64,000 nucleotides of DNA from Streptomyces sp. TSRI0281 (GTDB taxonomy: Bacteria > Actinomycetota > Actinomycetes > Streptomycetales > Streptomycetaceae), in the NCBI RefSeq assembly GCF_001905125.1, contig NZ_LWLE01000005.1:62001-126000 (forward strand). The letters are read 5' to 3'. Position numbers and translations under genes: made by a program. The notes beneath the pieces were generated by a model. It was not told the DNA's origin. It saw only the letters and a list, made by a program, of their open reading frames with translations, and did not search any database. Positions 53,651 to 62,998 of this stretch are shown here, piece by piece. Numbering within the stretch: the first letter of the stretch is position 1; every line of letters begins with the position of its first letter.

Positions 53651-55783
53651 GTGCACGAAGAAGAACGGCCCACGCATCGGCTGAGGCCACGGTCCGGCCC
53701 GGTGGCAGGAGACACGCCTGAATCCGCTGAGCTCGCGAAATGGTTACGTGCGCGCGTAGCCGGACTGACCATGCAGCAGCTGGAAGACCTGTTCCCCTAC
53801 CCTCGCGCCCAGTGGAGCGAATTCCTCAAGGGTCACAAGCTCATCACTCTGTGGCTGCTGGAGAACGTCGTCACCAAACTGGTCCCTCCGCAGGACCAGC
53901 ATCGGCAACGGGGCATCGGGCGCCAGCTGTTGAAAGCCGCCGAACAGGCCGACGCGGCTCGCCGAGCGGCCGGATCCGCTGCTGATCCCCCCGATGGCAC
54001 CGTGAACGAACTCCAGCTGCGTCTGGACGACGCACGCCAAGGTCAGATCAGGGCACAGGCGACGGTGCAGGGTCTCACCCAGCTCATCTATGCCTTCGTG
54101 AGCGCGATGGCCGACCTCAAGCAACGCTGCAGGAACCTGGAGACCGAACGGGACACGGCACGTCGGCAATTGCGCCAGCAGGAGGCCAGCACCACCGCCA
54201 ACCAGCAGCGCGCCGCCGAGAACAGACGGCGCGCGGCCGGGAATCAACAGCGCCTGGCCGAGACGGAGGAGCGTCTGGCCGAGGCCGAGAAGCAGTGCGC
54301 ACAGGTCGAGGAGAGGCTGGCACGCGCCCGCCGGGAACAGCAGGAAGCCGAAGACCTGCGTATCGAAGCACTTCAGCGGGCCGAGCAGCGCCGCCGCGCC
54401 TACCAGCAGCGCACCGGGAAGGACAGTCCGGCCGGATCCCCCGGTGGGGACAGTGACTCGGTGCCGCCGCCTCAGCCGTGGGAGTACGACCGCTTCCTCG
54501 AAGCCGCTGACGCGCAGCTCGACTCGTACGACGCCCACATGGACGCCATTCGTGAGCAGATCGGCATCCCGGCCCCGCCCGCATCCGAGGGCCCCCGGAC
54601 CATTCCTGGCGAGGCTGCCCCCGCTCCCTCCACGGACAGCACCGGCACCGCGGACATCACCCCTGGTCTCTCCGCCGTGCCGGAGGACAACAGCGCCGAC
54701 AACAGCGGCCGGAACGGTGGAGACATTCCCCCGGCGGGCAGATCCGGATCACCGGGCGGCCGAAGAGGCAGAGGATGGCACCTGGCGCTGATCAGCACGA
54801 CCTGCCTGGCTCTGCTGGCCGGCGGCTGGCTCGCCTGGGACCAGCTGCGGGATGAAGGAGAGAAGGCCTCGCCGGACACCCATGGCCCCCAGCGGGAAAC
54901 CGACGACGCATCCCTGCCGGAGTCCGGCGTACTTCAGAAGGCGAAAAACAACGAAAAGATCAGAATCGGGGTGAAAGCCGACCAGCCCGGACTGAGCGAG
55001 AAGTCCGGCAACAAATGGTCCGGATTCGATATCGATTTCGCCAGGAACATCGCGAAGGCACTGGGATTCGGAGACAGGATCAAATTCATTGCAGCCGGTT
55101 CCCGCAGCCGGGAGGACATGCTGCAGCACGGGCAGGTCGATATTTTCGTAGGAAGTTACAGCATCACCCCAGGCCGTAAGACCAAGGTGGCTTTCGCGGG
55201 CCCCTACCTCTCCACCAATCAGGGGGTCCTGGCAGTGGAGGATTCGAGCGACACCACCAAGAGCCGCATGGTGGAGGGAGGGAAAATAGTGACGAAGGAG
55301 GTCAACAGCCTTGAGGAGTTCCCCAACGGAACAAAAATCTGTACAGCGAGCGAGTCGATCTCCAAAGAGATCTTGGACAAATTTCCGGAAAAAGACTTCG
55401 CCGTCGATGACAGCAAAACCGACTACAAGGCTTGCGTGGAAGAGCTCAAAGAATACCGGAGCACTTCCGCCACATCCTGGAAGACCCACGTAGTGGTCAC
55501 GGACAGAATCATCCTTTCCGGCTTCCTGCCCCGTAACCCTGACCTAAAAGTGATCCGCGACTACTTGAAAGGAAGTACGACTCACTGGGGTGTGGGCATG
55601 AAAAAGAACGACCCCGCCCTGCATCGCCTCGTGTGCAAATCCATCGCAGAACAGATCGAGAACAAGACCTGGGACGATCTGCGCGAGAGCCACCTTCAGG
55701 AGGGCATCGACAAGGCGATTCCCACAGATATTTACGTCACCGCCCCGCAAGAAGAACAGCGGACCGAGTGCCGCGACAAGTAA
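53651..55783 (+). CDS. single-pass membrane protein: HTH-like domain, coiled coil, TM helix, solute-binding domain
   Basis: A 710-residue protein. Order: a cytoplasmic HTH-like domain (about 30-74; LAKWLRARVAGLTMQQLEDL and QWSEFLKGHKL), a long coiled coil (about 119-254), a proline-rich linker, one membrane helix (about 376-397; WHLALISTTCLALLAGGWLAW) and an outside family-3 solute-binding domain (about 431-690; IRIGVKADQPG, GFDIDFARNIAKALGF, DIFVGSYSITPGRKTKVAFAG). It looks like a one-protein amino-acid sensor that signals inward, in the manner of ToxR/CadC but with an ABC-type receptor. No permease gene is near. GTG 53651 follows AAAGG; GTG 53603 is an alternative. Confidence 0.85.
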   Translation: MHEEERPTHRLRPRSGPVAGDTPESAELAKWLRARVAGLTMQQLEDLFPYPRAQWSEFLKGHKLITLWLLENVVTKLVPPQDQHRQRGIGRQLLKAAEQADAARRAAGSAADPPDGTVNELQLRLDDARQGQIRAQATVQGLTQLIYAFVSAMADLKQRCRNLETERDTARRQLRQQEASTTANQQRAAENRRRAAGNQQRLAETEERLAEAEKQCAQVEERLARARREQQEAEDLRIEALQRAEQRRRAYQQRTGKDSPAGSPGGDSDSVPPPQPWEYDRFLEAADAQLDSYDAHMDAIREQIGIPAPPASEGPRTIPGEAAPAPSTDSTGTADITPGLSAVPEDNSADNSGRNGGDIPPAGRSGSPGGRRGRGWHLALISTTCLALLAGGWLAWDQLRDEGEKASPDTHGPQRETDDASLPESGVLQKAKNNEKIRIGVKADQPGLSEKSGNKWSGFDIDFARNIAKALGFGDRIKFIAAGSRSREDMLQHGQVDIFVGSYSITPGRKTKVAFAGPYLSTNQGVLAVEDSSDTTKSRMVEGGKIVTKEVNSLEEFPNGTKICTASESISKEILDKFPEKDFAVDDSKTDYKACVEELKEYRSTSATSWKTHVVVTDRIILSGFLPRNPDLKVIRDYLKGSTTHWGVGMKKNDPALHRLVCKSIAEQIENKTWDDLRESHLQEGIDKAIPTDIYVTAPQEEQRTECRDK

Positions 55784-56157
55784 GGTTCTTGGGCACGAAA
55801 CCCTTCAGCGCTCTGCGGGGTGTGGACGGCACGAGCGGCTTCGCCCACTGACGCAACGGACAACACACCAAGCAGTTCGAGCCGAGTTTCATCCACAACA
55901 AGCCAACTCCGCCACACTCCACAGAGGACCCCGTTCAGGAGCGGCTCGACGCAATCCCATGGACCGGGAGTATCGCTGAGTTCCCGACGCGCGTGCCGTG
56001 TCCGTCGCCATAGCGCAGACCCCGCGCTACGGCGCGGACCCACGCGCCGCGGCGCCACCCCCTGGCGCACGCCCTCACAACCGGCCGCTCCGACCTACGG
56101 GCTCCCTGGCGGGCGCGCGAACGCGCCAACGGAGCGATCCCGCCAGGGTGAGGGTGA
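55784..56157. other. intergenic region rich in hairpins
   Basis: About 370 bases between convergent genes. It holds short GC-rich stems at 56011-56029 (TAGCGC/GCGCTA) and 56052-56068 (GCGCCA/TGGCGC), and the nested hairpin at 56104-56148. No gene is seen. Confidence 0.6.
56104..56148. terminator. nested hairpin terminator
   Basis: CCCTGGCGGG (56104-56113) pairs perfectly with CCCGCCAGGG (56139-56148); inside lies a second stem, GGCGCG and CGCGCC around CGAA (56112-56127). It begins ten bases beyond the stop of the minus-strand gene at 56158 and faces the receptor-like gene from the other side. Confidence 0.7.
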
Positions 56158-56775
56158 TCAGGCGCTCCCCTCGGCCGGGAACCAGTTGATCATCTCGTTG
56201 TGCAGGGCCAGGGGCTGATCGTCGGACGAGAGCCAGTCCGTCTCGCCCCGGCGCCACTCGTAGTCCCGATGACGGGCCGCGATCTCCTCGACGAGTTCGG
56301 CGGCCAGCCGGGAGGCTTCGTACAGGTCCTGGTCAGTGGTCTGGGAGCTGGCGGCGACGATCAGGCCGCGGACCTCGGCGGAGTGACCGTAGCGGAAGGC
56401 TCCGGTGCCGAGCAGGTGCGGATCGGTGTGGACGGACGTCCCGTTGTTGCGGCCCAGGCGCCGGTGGGCCGCGGCCTTGGCGGCCGCCTTCGGCAGGAAC
56501 TGGCGCGCCTGGTCCCCGACCGTGATGGCACCCAGGACCGCGTCGGCGTGGCCGGCCTGCGCGTCGGCCGTCGGGTCGAGGATGACGAATCCCATGGCGG
56601 GGCGGGGGTAGGGCCCGCGCGGCGCCTTGCCGAGGTCGGCGGTGTGGTTCCGAAGGATGCTCTCGGCGCGACGGTGTCCGAGGTCCGACAGCAGCTCGGT
56701 GAGTTCGACGTCGTCCAGCATGTATCGGTAGGGGTTGCGGCGCACGGCTGCCTGTACGCGCTGGGTTTCGGTCAT
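56158..56775 (-). CDS. hypothetical protein
   Basis: A 205-residue soluble protein. It begins MTETQRVQAAVRRNPYRYML, has GFVILDPTADAQAGHADAVLG and GDQARQFLPKAAAKAAAHRRLGR in the middle, and a C-terminal SSDDQPLALHNEMINWFP. The centre (GRNNGTSVHTDPHLL, GTGAFRYGHSAEVRGL) has the look of a metabolic-enzyme pocket. I do not recognise the family. It is the last gene before the biosynthetic cluster and points away from it. Confidence 0.68.
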   Translation of the reverse strand: MTETQRVQAAVRRNPYRYMLDDVELTELLSDLGHRRAESILRNHTADLGKAPRGPYPRPAMGFVILDPTADAQAGHADAVLGAITVGDQARQFLPKAAAKAAAHRRLGRNNGTSVHTDPHLLGTGAFRYGHSAEVRGLIVAASSQTTDQDLYEASRLAAELVEEIAARHRDYEWRRGETDWLSSDDQPLALHNEMINWFPAEGSA

Positions 56776-57359
56776 GTCATTCTCCGATGCCGTCGACTTG
56801 GGGAACTAGAAGGCGAGTTGGGGTGTTTCGGAGCGGCCGGATCCCGGCCCTCGGACGCGCCGGCGGGCGACAGTTTCTGGACACACAGGGGGGCCAATTC
56901 CGGACGTTGCCCGCCCTTCGGCCCCAGGATTCATGGATGCCGTCTCCTGAACCGCGATCCCCAACTCGCCTGGGGGGTACGGGATTGGCCATGTGGTCGT
57001 GTCGAAGCCGCCTCCCCGAGACAATCCGGAATGGTCCACCCCGAGTTCAACCTCGGCCCGTCGCCCGAGAGATCATGCACTCCCGCCAGCCCCTTGGCAA
57101 CGCCGTTGTATCGCACAGTGAGCTCGGCAACTGCCGCCATCCCCCCTATGACCAGGGACGATGACTCATCGATGAAACTCCAACTGTCGCTGGGCGTACG
57201 GACTCCGACGGATCTCGAAGACCGAACGGCCTTGACCCCCGGGCAAGGCGCCTCGTAGGCTCCAGTTCGCCTGCAAGGTCTAGACCAGCCATTCGCGATT
57301 CGATTCTCTTCCGTAGACAGCTTTCTCTCCGTGCCGCGCCGAGCGGGGCCGGAGAGGCA
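56776..57359. other. intergenic region before the biosynthetic cluster
   Basis: About 580 bases between divergent genes. It contains no gene that I can support. The cluster promoter is likely in the AT-richer part from about 57270, and GGAGAGG before 57360 is the first ribosome site. Confidence 0.55.
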
Positions 57360-58154
57360 GTGAAGGAGTTGTTGAGTTTGACCACGCAAGTGTTTTCCAG
57401 GACTTTAGAGAAGTTTTCCGATGACGGGTTCACCCCCCTGGGGGAGGTGATCTCCCCCGGCGAACTCGCGGTCTACCGGGACATCTATGACCGTCTCCTG
57501 AGCGGTGACATCGAATCCGGAGACAAGAGATCCGATCTGGGCTCACACGTTCCACGCAAAGAGGGTGTACGGGAGAACATCACCCAGATCATGTGGCCCT
57601 CGGCGCTGTATCCGCCGCTGTGCGATCTCCCGTTGCACCACAGGGCCCTCACCATGGCCCGTGAACTCATCGGCGCGGACGCGGAACTCGATTTCGACAT
57701 GATGATTCACAAGGCCCCGCACACGGACGTTGCCACGCCCTGGCACCAGGACGCGGCCTACTGGGTCGACATGCCCGATCGCCGCGCCGTCTCGATCTGG
57801 GTGGCGCTGGACGACGCGGATCTCGACAACGGCTGCATGTGGTACGTCCAGGGCTCCCATCAGAAGCCACTGCGACCGCACCGCCCCACGAGCGACGGCA
57901 AGAACATCGAATGCGACTGCTCCGAGGACGAGCCGGGTGCCACGCCCGTGCCCGTACGGGCAGGAGAGGCGGTGGCGCACTCCGGGACCACACTGCATTA
58001 CTCGCGCGGCAACACCACGGACGGCACGCGACGCGCATACATCCTCAACTACCGCCCCGCCGCCATGATCCAGCTGGAGCGGGAGCGCGGCGCCGACCAC
58101 GGCCTCAACGAGAACGTGCGGCAGGTCCGTAACCCGGACGCGGCCGAGGACTGA
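57360..58154 (+). CDS. phytanoyl-CoA dioxygenase (PhyH) family Fe(II)/2-oxoglutarate enzyme
   Basis: A 264-residue non-haem iron oxygenase. The iron-binding facial triad is H129 and D131 (PWHQDAAYW) plus H213 (LHYSRGNTT, with AHSGTTLH before it), and R224/R225 in RRAYILNYRP should bind 2-oxoglutarate. LDDADLDNGCMWYVQGSH is a family hallmark. PhyH enzymes in antibiotic clusters hydroxylate, desaturate or halogenate. GTG 57360 follows GGAGAGG. It is the first gene of the cluster; the next starts 120 bases later. Confidence 0.9.
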   Translation: MKELLSLTTQVFSRTLEKFSDDGFTPLGEVISPGELAVYRDIYDRLLSGDIESGDKRSDLGSHVPRKEGVRENITQIMWPSALYPPLCDLPLHHRALTMARELIGADAELDFDMMIHKAPHTDVATPWHQDAAYWVDMPDRRAVSIWVALDDADLDNGCMWYVQGSHQKPLRPHRPTSDGKNIECDCSEDEPGATPVPVRAGEAVAHSGTTLHYSRGNTTDGTRRAYILNYRPAAMIQLERERGADHGLNENVRQVRNPDAAED

Positions 58155-58274
58155 CCGGCACGGCCCGCGGCAGCCTGCGCGCCCCGCGCGCTCTGCCCAC
58201 CGCGCAGACACTTCTCCGTCCAGCCGGGCCGGCCGATGGGCCGGCCCGGCCCTCAACGGCCAGAAAGGCATGCC

Positions 58275-60191
58275 GTGAACGCTGTCACGTTGACAGGCGC
58301 TGTGATGACCCACCCCAGGAGAATTGCCGCAGCCGAGGAGGTCGCGGCGAAAGACTCACAGGGGCGTATTCGCGTCGTCGTGGACCCGGACCCCACAGGC
58401 CCGCCCACCGCGCTGCGCACCGCGAATCCGTCGTGGAACTGTGTCGGGGACGCGGCGACACATCACATCGTCTTCCAGGACGATGTCCTCCTGGCCGAGG
58501 AATTCTTCGCTTACGTGGAGAAGACCGCCGCCGCCGTTCCGGGAGAGGCTGTCGCCTTCTACGAAGGGTGGGAGGGCAGGAACAGCGGTGTTGTGCGTCT
58601 GGGGGCCCTCACCGGGGAGCATTGGGCGTACGCGATCGACGAGCACGTCCCGTCGCTGGCGCTGATGCTTCCGGCCGACGCCGCCCGGGGATACGCCAGG
58701 TTCGCCGCGGAGCACGGTGACGGGTGGCCGTACGACGTTGTCATTCAGCGCTATCTCAAGACGCTGGGCATTCCGGTCAGACTCGCCGTTCCCTGCACGG
58801 TCGACCACGACGACGTGCCGAGCCTCGCGGGGAACAGCAAGCATGGGTGGCGGCGGGCAACTCTCTTTTCCAGCAAGGCTGTTGACGTCACCACGTACGC
58901 GTGTGCGTCGTTCTCCGTCGTGCCGTTCTACCAGTACGGGGAATCCAAGTGCGCGGTGCGCAGCGGCGCGCGCTGGGAGTACCTGGACACCGACCGCTAT
59001 CTGCGCCGAACCGGCCTGGCCGAGCGCTGCGACGGCGACTTCGCCGAAGCAGGCGCGGTCGCCGAAGCAGGCACAGCAGGCGGAATGGGCGAGCCCGGTC
59101 TGCCCGCCGTCGTGCGCCGGCAGGTGTGGCTCACTGCCTTCGCGACAGGCGTCGTCGTCGCCGGTCTGACGGAGCAGGACCCCGACCCCGAGACGGCCGG
59201 AGCCGTGATGGACTCCCTCGGCCCCGGTGGGCTGTGCGAGGAGTACACCGGCGCCGAACTTCTTCCCATGATTCCCCTGATCAGGGAACTGGCCCTGGCC
59301 GCCTTCGCATCCGGCCGCGCGGCCCGCCGGGCCGGAGGCGACACCACTCCCCCTGCCACCGCCGCGACGGCGGGCGTCGTGGTCACCGGTGGCAGTCCGG
59401 CGTTCGGTGAGCAACTGGCCGGGCTGCTCACCGACGCGGGCTGCGGCGCGGCGTATGCCGGACAGCTCGGCCCACAGCAGGACAGGGATGTACGCGCCCT
59501 GGTCCACCTCGGTGATCCGCACAGCGGCCACTCCGTGTCCGACCTGCTCGCCGATGCCGAGAAGCTCGGGATCGAGCGTCTGGTCCATGTGAGTTCGGCA
59601 GCCGTCTACCGCGGCGCGGGCACCGGCGATCGCGCGGAGGACGCGCTCTCCACGCAGCCGCACGACGCGGAGGCCCGCGCCTGGTGGGACGAGGAGCAGG
59701 AATGCCTGCGCTGGGGCAGCGAGACCGGCACCCCCGTGCAGATCCTGCGCGTCGCCGAGCAGGTGGGAGCGCACGCACCGCTGCGCGGCGTGCTCGCCAC
59801 CTGGATGCTGCGGGCGTGGACGCGCCGCCCCATGGTCCTGGTCGAAGGGCGCCACCACCAAGTGGTCGACCACCGCGACCTGGCGGAGGCACTCGCCGCC
59901 GTCCTCGCCGGGCCCGTACACTCCCCCGTCTACAACGTGGCCTCGGCGCGTTACGACGAGACCGAGTTCGCCGGGCTCGCCGCGGAGACGGCGCGGCGCA
60001 CCCCCTGGGAGCAGGCTGCCGACGCCGGTTCGCCGCACACGCCCCCCATGTCCACCGCCCTGATCACGGCCGAGACCGGCTGGCAGGCATCGGCCCCGGT
60101 ACGGAACGGGGCACGGGCACAGGCCCAGTGGCTGGCCTGCGACACCCACGACCACATCCCCGGTGCCCTGCGGCAGGACACCGATGCCTGA
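58275..60191 (+). CDS. glycosyltransferase-like / epimerase-like fusion protein
   Basis: A 638-residue two-domain protein. The N-terminal part (about 55-200) resembles a GT-A glycosyltransferase, with THHIVFQDDVLLAEEFF (D69-D70 as DxD-like metal site). A middle segment to about 365 is not recognised. The C-terminal part is an NAD-dependent epimerase/dehydratase-type Rossmann domain (TGGSPAFGEQLAGLL at 371-385; LVHVSSAAVYRG at 436-447; VDHRDLAEALAAVL). The usual YxxxK pair is missing: that helix reads WWDEEQECL. So it may bind but not epimerise a sugar nucleotide. GTG 58275 has GAAAGG upstream. Its end overlaps the MFS gene by eight bases. Confidence 0.75.
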   Translation: MNAVTLTGAVMTHPRRIAAAEEVAAKDSQGRIRVVVDPDPTGPPTALRTANPSWNCVGDAATHHIVFQDDVLLAEEFFAYVEKTAAAVPGEAVAFYEGWEGRNSGVVRLGALTGEHWAYAIDEHVPSLALMLPADAARGYARFAAEHGDGWPYDVVIQRYLKTLGIPVRLAVPCTVDHDDVPSLAGNSKHGWRRATLFSSKAVDVTTYACASFSVVPFYQYGESKCAVRSGARWEYLDTDRYLRRTGLAERCDGDFAEAGAVAEAGTAGGMGEPGLPAVVRRQVWLTAFATGVVVAGLTEQDPDPETAGAVMDSLGPGGLCEEYTGAELLPMIPLIRELALAAFASGRAARRAGGDTTPPATAATAGVVVTGGSPAFGEQLAGLLTDAGCGAAYAGQLGPQQDRDVRALVHLGDPHSGHSVSDLLADAEKLGIERLVHVSSAAVYRGAGTGDRAEDALSTQPHDAEARAWWDEEQECLRWGSETGTPVQILRVAEQVGAHAPLRGVLATWMLRAWTRRPMVLVEGRHHQVVDHRDLAEALAAVLAGPVHSPVYNVASARYDETEFAGLAAETARRTPWEQAADAGSPHTPPMSTALITAETGWQASAPVRNGARAQAQWLACDTHDHIPGALRQDTDA

Positions 60192-61593
60192 GGAACAGCA
60201 GACTCTCCGGCCGGAGAACACCGCGGAGCCGGGTCTCTTCTCCCGGCAGTACGCCGCCGCCACCACGACGTTCAGCGTAGTGATGTTCCTGACCGGGTTC
60301 GCCGCGCTGGCCGTGGTGCCCACCCTGCCGACCGCCGCCCGGGACCTGGACGGCGTATCCCTGTTCCCGATGGTGGCGGGCTGCTTCGTGGCCGCCAGCC
60401 TGTTGGGCGGGGTCATGGGCGGCCACTGGGCCGACCGGTCCGGGGCGCGCCGCCCGCTGGCGCTCGGCATGGTCCTCTCGGTGGTGACACTGCTGGTATC
60501 GGCGTCCAGCGTGTCGATCTGGCAGCTCGCGATCGGCCGCTTCGTGGACGGTCTGGCGGCCGGCATGGTCGCGGTGTCGGTGACCACCGCGATCGGCCAG
60601 TCCTACCCGGAATACCTGCGGCCCCGGATGCTCGCGATGATGAGCGCGAGCTGGGTCATCCCGTCGCTGGTCGGGCCGCCGCTGGCCGGTGTGGTCGCCG
60701 AGGTCTGGTCCTGGCGTGTGGTCTTCTACGGTCTGGCCGTCCTGACCGCGCTGCCCGCCCTGGCCCTGGTGGTCGTGCTGCGCGGAGCCCCTGCGGGGGG
60801 CCCGGACTCGGAGCCCGCCGATGCTCCCCCCGCGGAGGAACGGGCGGCGCGCCCGCCGCTCATGATCGCGGCGATGCTCAGCCTGGGCGCGGCACTCGGC
60901 CAGTACGGCGTGTCAGAGTGGGACGTACGCCACCTGGTATTCGTCGCCGTCGGCGTCGTGCTCCTGGTGACCTTCGCGCCGAGACTGCTGCCGAAGGGTA
61001 CGTGGCGCAGTGCCCGGGGACTGCCGACCGCGGTACTGCTGCGGGGTCTGACCTCCGGCACCTACTTCACCGTCGAGGCACTGGTGCCGTTGATGCTGAT
61101 CACCGAGCGGCACGTCGCCGCGGTGGCGGTCGGCGTGGCGTTCACCGCCTCCGCGGTGTTGTGGGCCGGCGCTTCCTGGGTGCAGGGCAAACTGCTCCAG
61201 CACGTCGCCCGGCACCGCCTCGTCACGGCCGGCGCCCTGATCATGACCGCCTCCGTCGCCTTCGCGGTGCTGGGGAGCTTCTCGGCCGTGCCGCCGCTCA
61301 CCGCGGCAGCGGCCATGCCCCTGGCGGCGATCGGGATGGGCCTGCTCGATCCCTGTGTCACCGTGCTGTCCCTCTCGCACAGTGCCCGGCACCGGCAGGG
61401 GCACACCACCAGCGCCATGCAGACCAATATGAACCTCGGTCAGGTCGTCGTCCTGGCACTGGCCACCGCGGTTCTCAACGCCTGTCTCGCTGTGGGGACT
61501 TCGACGCTCGACGGCTATGCGACTGCCTTCGCGCTCCTGCTCGTGCCGACCGTTCTGGTCGCTCTCCTGGCCGTCCGCGCACGCAGCAACTGA
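60184..61593 (+). CDS. MFS exporter
   Basis: A 469-residue major-facilitator transporter with 12 or so helices. The first loop motif is present as GGVMGGHWADRSGARRPLAL (about residues 76-95), and IGRFVDGLAAGMVAVSVT follows. The domain arrangement is of the drug:proton antiporter type. ATG 60184 overlaps the fusion gene's end. It very likely exports the product of the cluster and may give self-resistance. Confidence 0.92.
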   Translation: MPEEQQTLRPENTAEPGLFSRQYAAATTTFSVVMFLTGFAALAVVPTLPTAARDLDGVSLFPMVAGCFVAASLLGGVMGGHWADRSGARRPLALGMVLSVVTLLVSASSVSIWQLAIGRFVDGLAAGMVAVSVTTAIGQSYPEYLRPRMLAMMSASWVIPSLVGPPLAGVVAEVWSWRVVFYGLAVLTALPALALVVVLRGAPAGGPDSEPADAPPAEERAARPPLMIAAMLSLGAALGQYGVSEWDVRHLVFVAVGVVLLVTFAPRLLPKGTWRSARGLPTAVLLRGLTSGTYFTVEALVPLMLITERHVAAVAVGVAFTASAVLWAGASWVQGKLLQHVARHRLVTAGALIMTASVAFAVLGSFSAVPPLTAAAAMPLAAIGMGLLDPCVTVLSLSHSARHRQGHTTSAMQTNMNLGQVVVLALATAVLNACLAVGTSTLDGYATAFALLLVPTVLVALLAVRARSN

Positions 61594-61666
61594 ACGCTGC
61601 CGCCTCATCGGACCGGTCCGGACTTCTCACCTCCAGCAGTACTCCACCCTTCCGAAAGGGAACGTT

Positions 61667-62926
61667 GTGCGAAGTGACCTTGTCGTCATAGGTCTCGGTT
61701 ACGTAGGTCTTCCTCTCGCGGTGGAAGCCGGCCGCTCCGGTCTGAGCGTCATCGGTCTCGACCGTGACGCGGCGACCGTCGCGCGGCTCAACGACGGTGT
61801 CTCGCACGTGGACGACATCGACGATGCCACCGTGGACGGTCTGCGGGCCCAGGGCTTCTTGGCGACCACCGACGAGCGTGTCATCGCCGAGGCGGACACC
61901 GTCGTCATCTGTGTGCCCACCCCGCTGTCGACCCACGGCGGACCGGATCTGACCATGGTCGAGAGCGCATGCGCCATGATCGGCCGCCAGTTGCGGCCCG
62001 GAACCCTGGTCGTGCTCGAATCGACCACCTACCCCGGGACCACCGACGAGGTGGTTCTGCCCATCCTCGAACAGTCGGGTCTCACCGCGGGCACCGACTT
62101 CCACCTGGCCTTCTCGCCGGAACGGGTCGACCCCGGCAACAAGGTCTACGGGATCCGCAACACGCCCAAGGTCGTCGGCGGGTACTCATCCGCCTGCGCC
62201 ACCGCCGCCACGGCCTTCTACGGAAAGATCGTCGACCAGGTCGTCCAGGCCGCCGGTACCCGCGAGGCCGAGATGGCCAAGCTCATCGAGAACACCTACC
62301 GGCACGTCAACATCGCGCTGGTCAACGAGATGGCGATCTTCTCCCACGAGCTCGGCATCGACCTGTGGGACGCCATCTCCTGCGCCGCCACCAAGCCCTT
62401 CGGCTACCAGGCATTCCGGCCGGGGCCGGGGGTGGGCGGACACTGCATCCCGATCGACCCCAACTACCTGGCCCACAAGGTCCGTACGCTCGGCTACCCC
62501 TTCCGCATGGTGGAGCTGGCCCAGGAGATCAACACCCGGATGCCCCGGTACGTCGTCGAGCGGGCGCAGCAGCTCCTCGACAGCAGCGGCACCACTCTCA
62601 GCGGGGCACGCGTCCTGCTGCTGGGCGTCACCTACAAGGCGGACATCGCCGACCAGCGGGAGACCTCCGCCCGTGACGTCGCCAGAAGGCTCCGCACCCT
62701 CGGCGCGGAGGTCTCCTACCACGACCCCTACGTACGCGACTGGGAAGTGGACGGTACGCCGGTCCCCGAGGCCCCTGACCTGGTCGCCGCCCTGGACCGG
62801 ACGGATCTGGCGATCCTCCTGCAGCAGCACAAGGCGTTCGACATGGCCGAGATCGAGGGCCACGCCCCGCTGCTCCTCGACACCCGTGGCTCCGCGCGCC
62901 CGCAGCCGCACATCGCCCGCCTGTAG
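61667..62926 (+). CDS. nucleotide-sugar 6-dehydrogenase
   Basis: A 419-residue UDP-glucose/GDP-mannose/UDP-HexNAc 6-dehydrogenase. It oxidises C6 of a sugar nucleotide twice with NAD to a uronic acid. VVIGLGYVGLPLAVEAGRSG is the NAD site, LESTTYPGTTDE and LAFSPERVDPGN follow, and the catalytic cysteine lies in GPGVGGHCIPIDPNYL. The PGPGVGGHCIP pattern is nearest to the UDP-N-acetyl-hexosamine group, though UDP-glucose cannot be excluded. GTG 61667 has AAAGGG upstream. The uronate could be amidated by the next gene's product. Confidence 0.92.
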   Translation: MRSDLVVIGLGYVGLPLAVEAGRSGLSVIGLDRDAATVARLNDGVSHVDDIDDATVDGLRAQGFLATTDERVIAEADTVVICVPTPLSTHGGPDLTMVESACAMIGRQLRPGTLVVLESTTYPGTTDEVVLPILEQSGLTAGTDFHLAFSPERVDPGNKVYGIRNTPKVVGGYSSACATAATAFYGKIVDQVVQAAGTREAEMAKLIENTYRHVNIALVNEMAIFSHELGIDLWDAISCAATKPFGYQAFRPGPGVGGHCIPIDPNYLAHKVRTLGYPFRMVELAQEINTRMPRYVVERAQQLLDSSGTTLSGARVLLLGVTYKADIADQRETSARDVARRLRTLGAEVSYHDPYVRDWEVDGTPVPEAPDLVAALDRTDLAILLQQHKAFDMAEIEGHAPLLLDTRGSARPQPHIARL

Positions 62927-62998
62927 GACCCCCGTGGTGCCGGACATCCATTTGTAGACCCGGGCACGATGCCCGATCAGTTCTCAGGAGTACTTCTC

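Noticed and set aside
58356..60587. A 743-codon open frame on the minus strand
   Set aside because: It is antisense to the fusion and MFS genes, has no recognisable domain, and arises from high third-position GC in the real genes.
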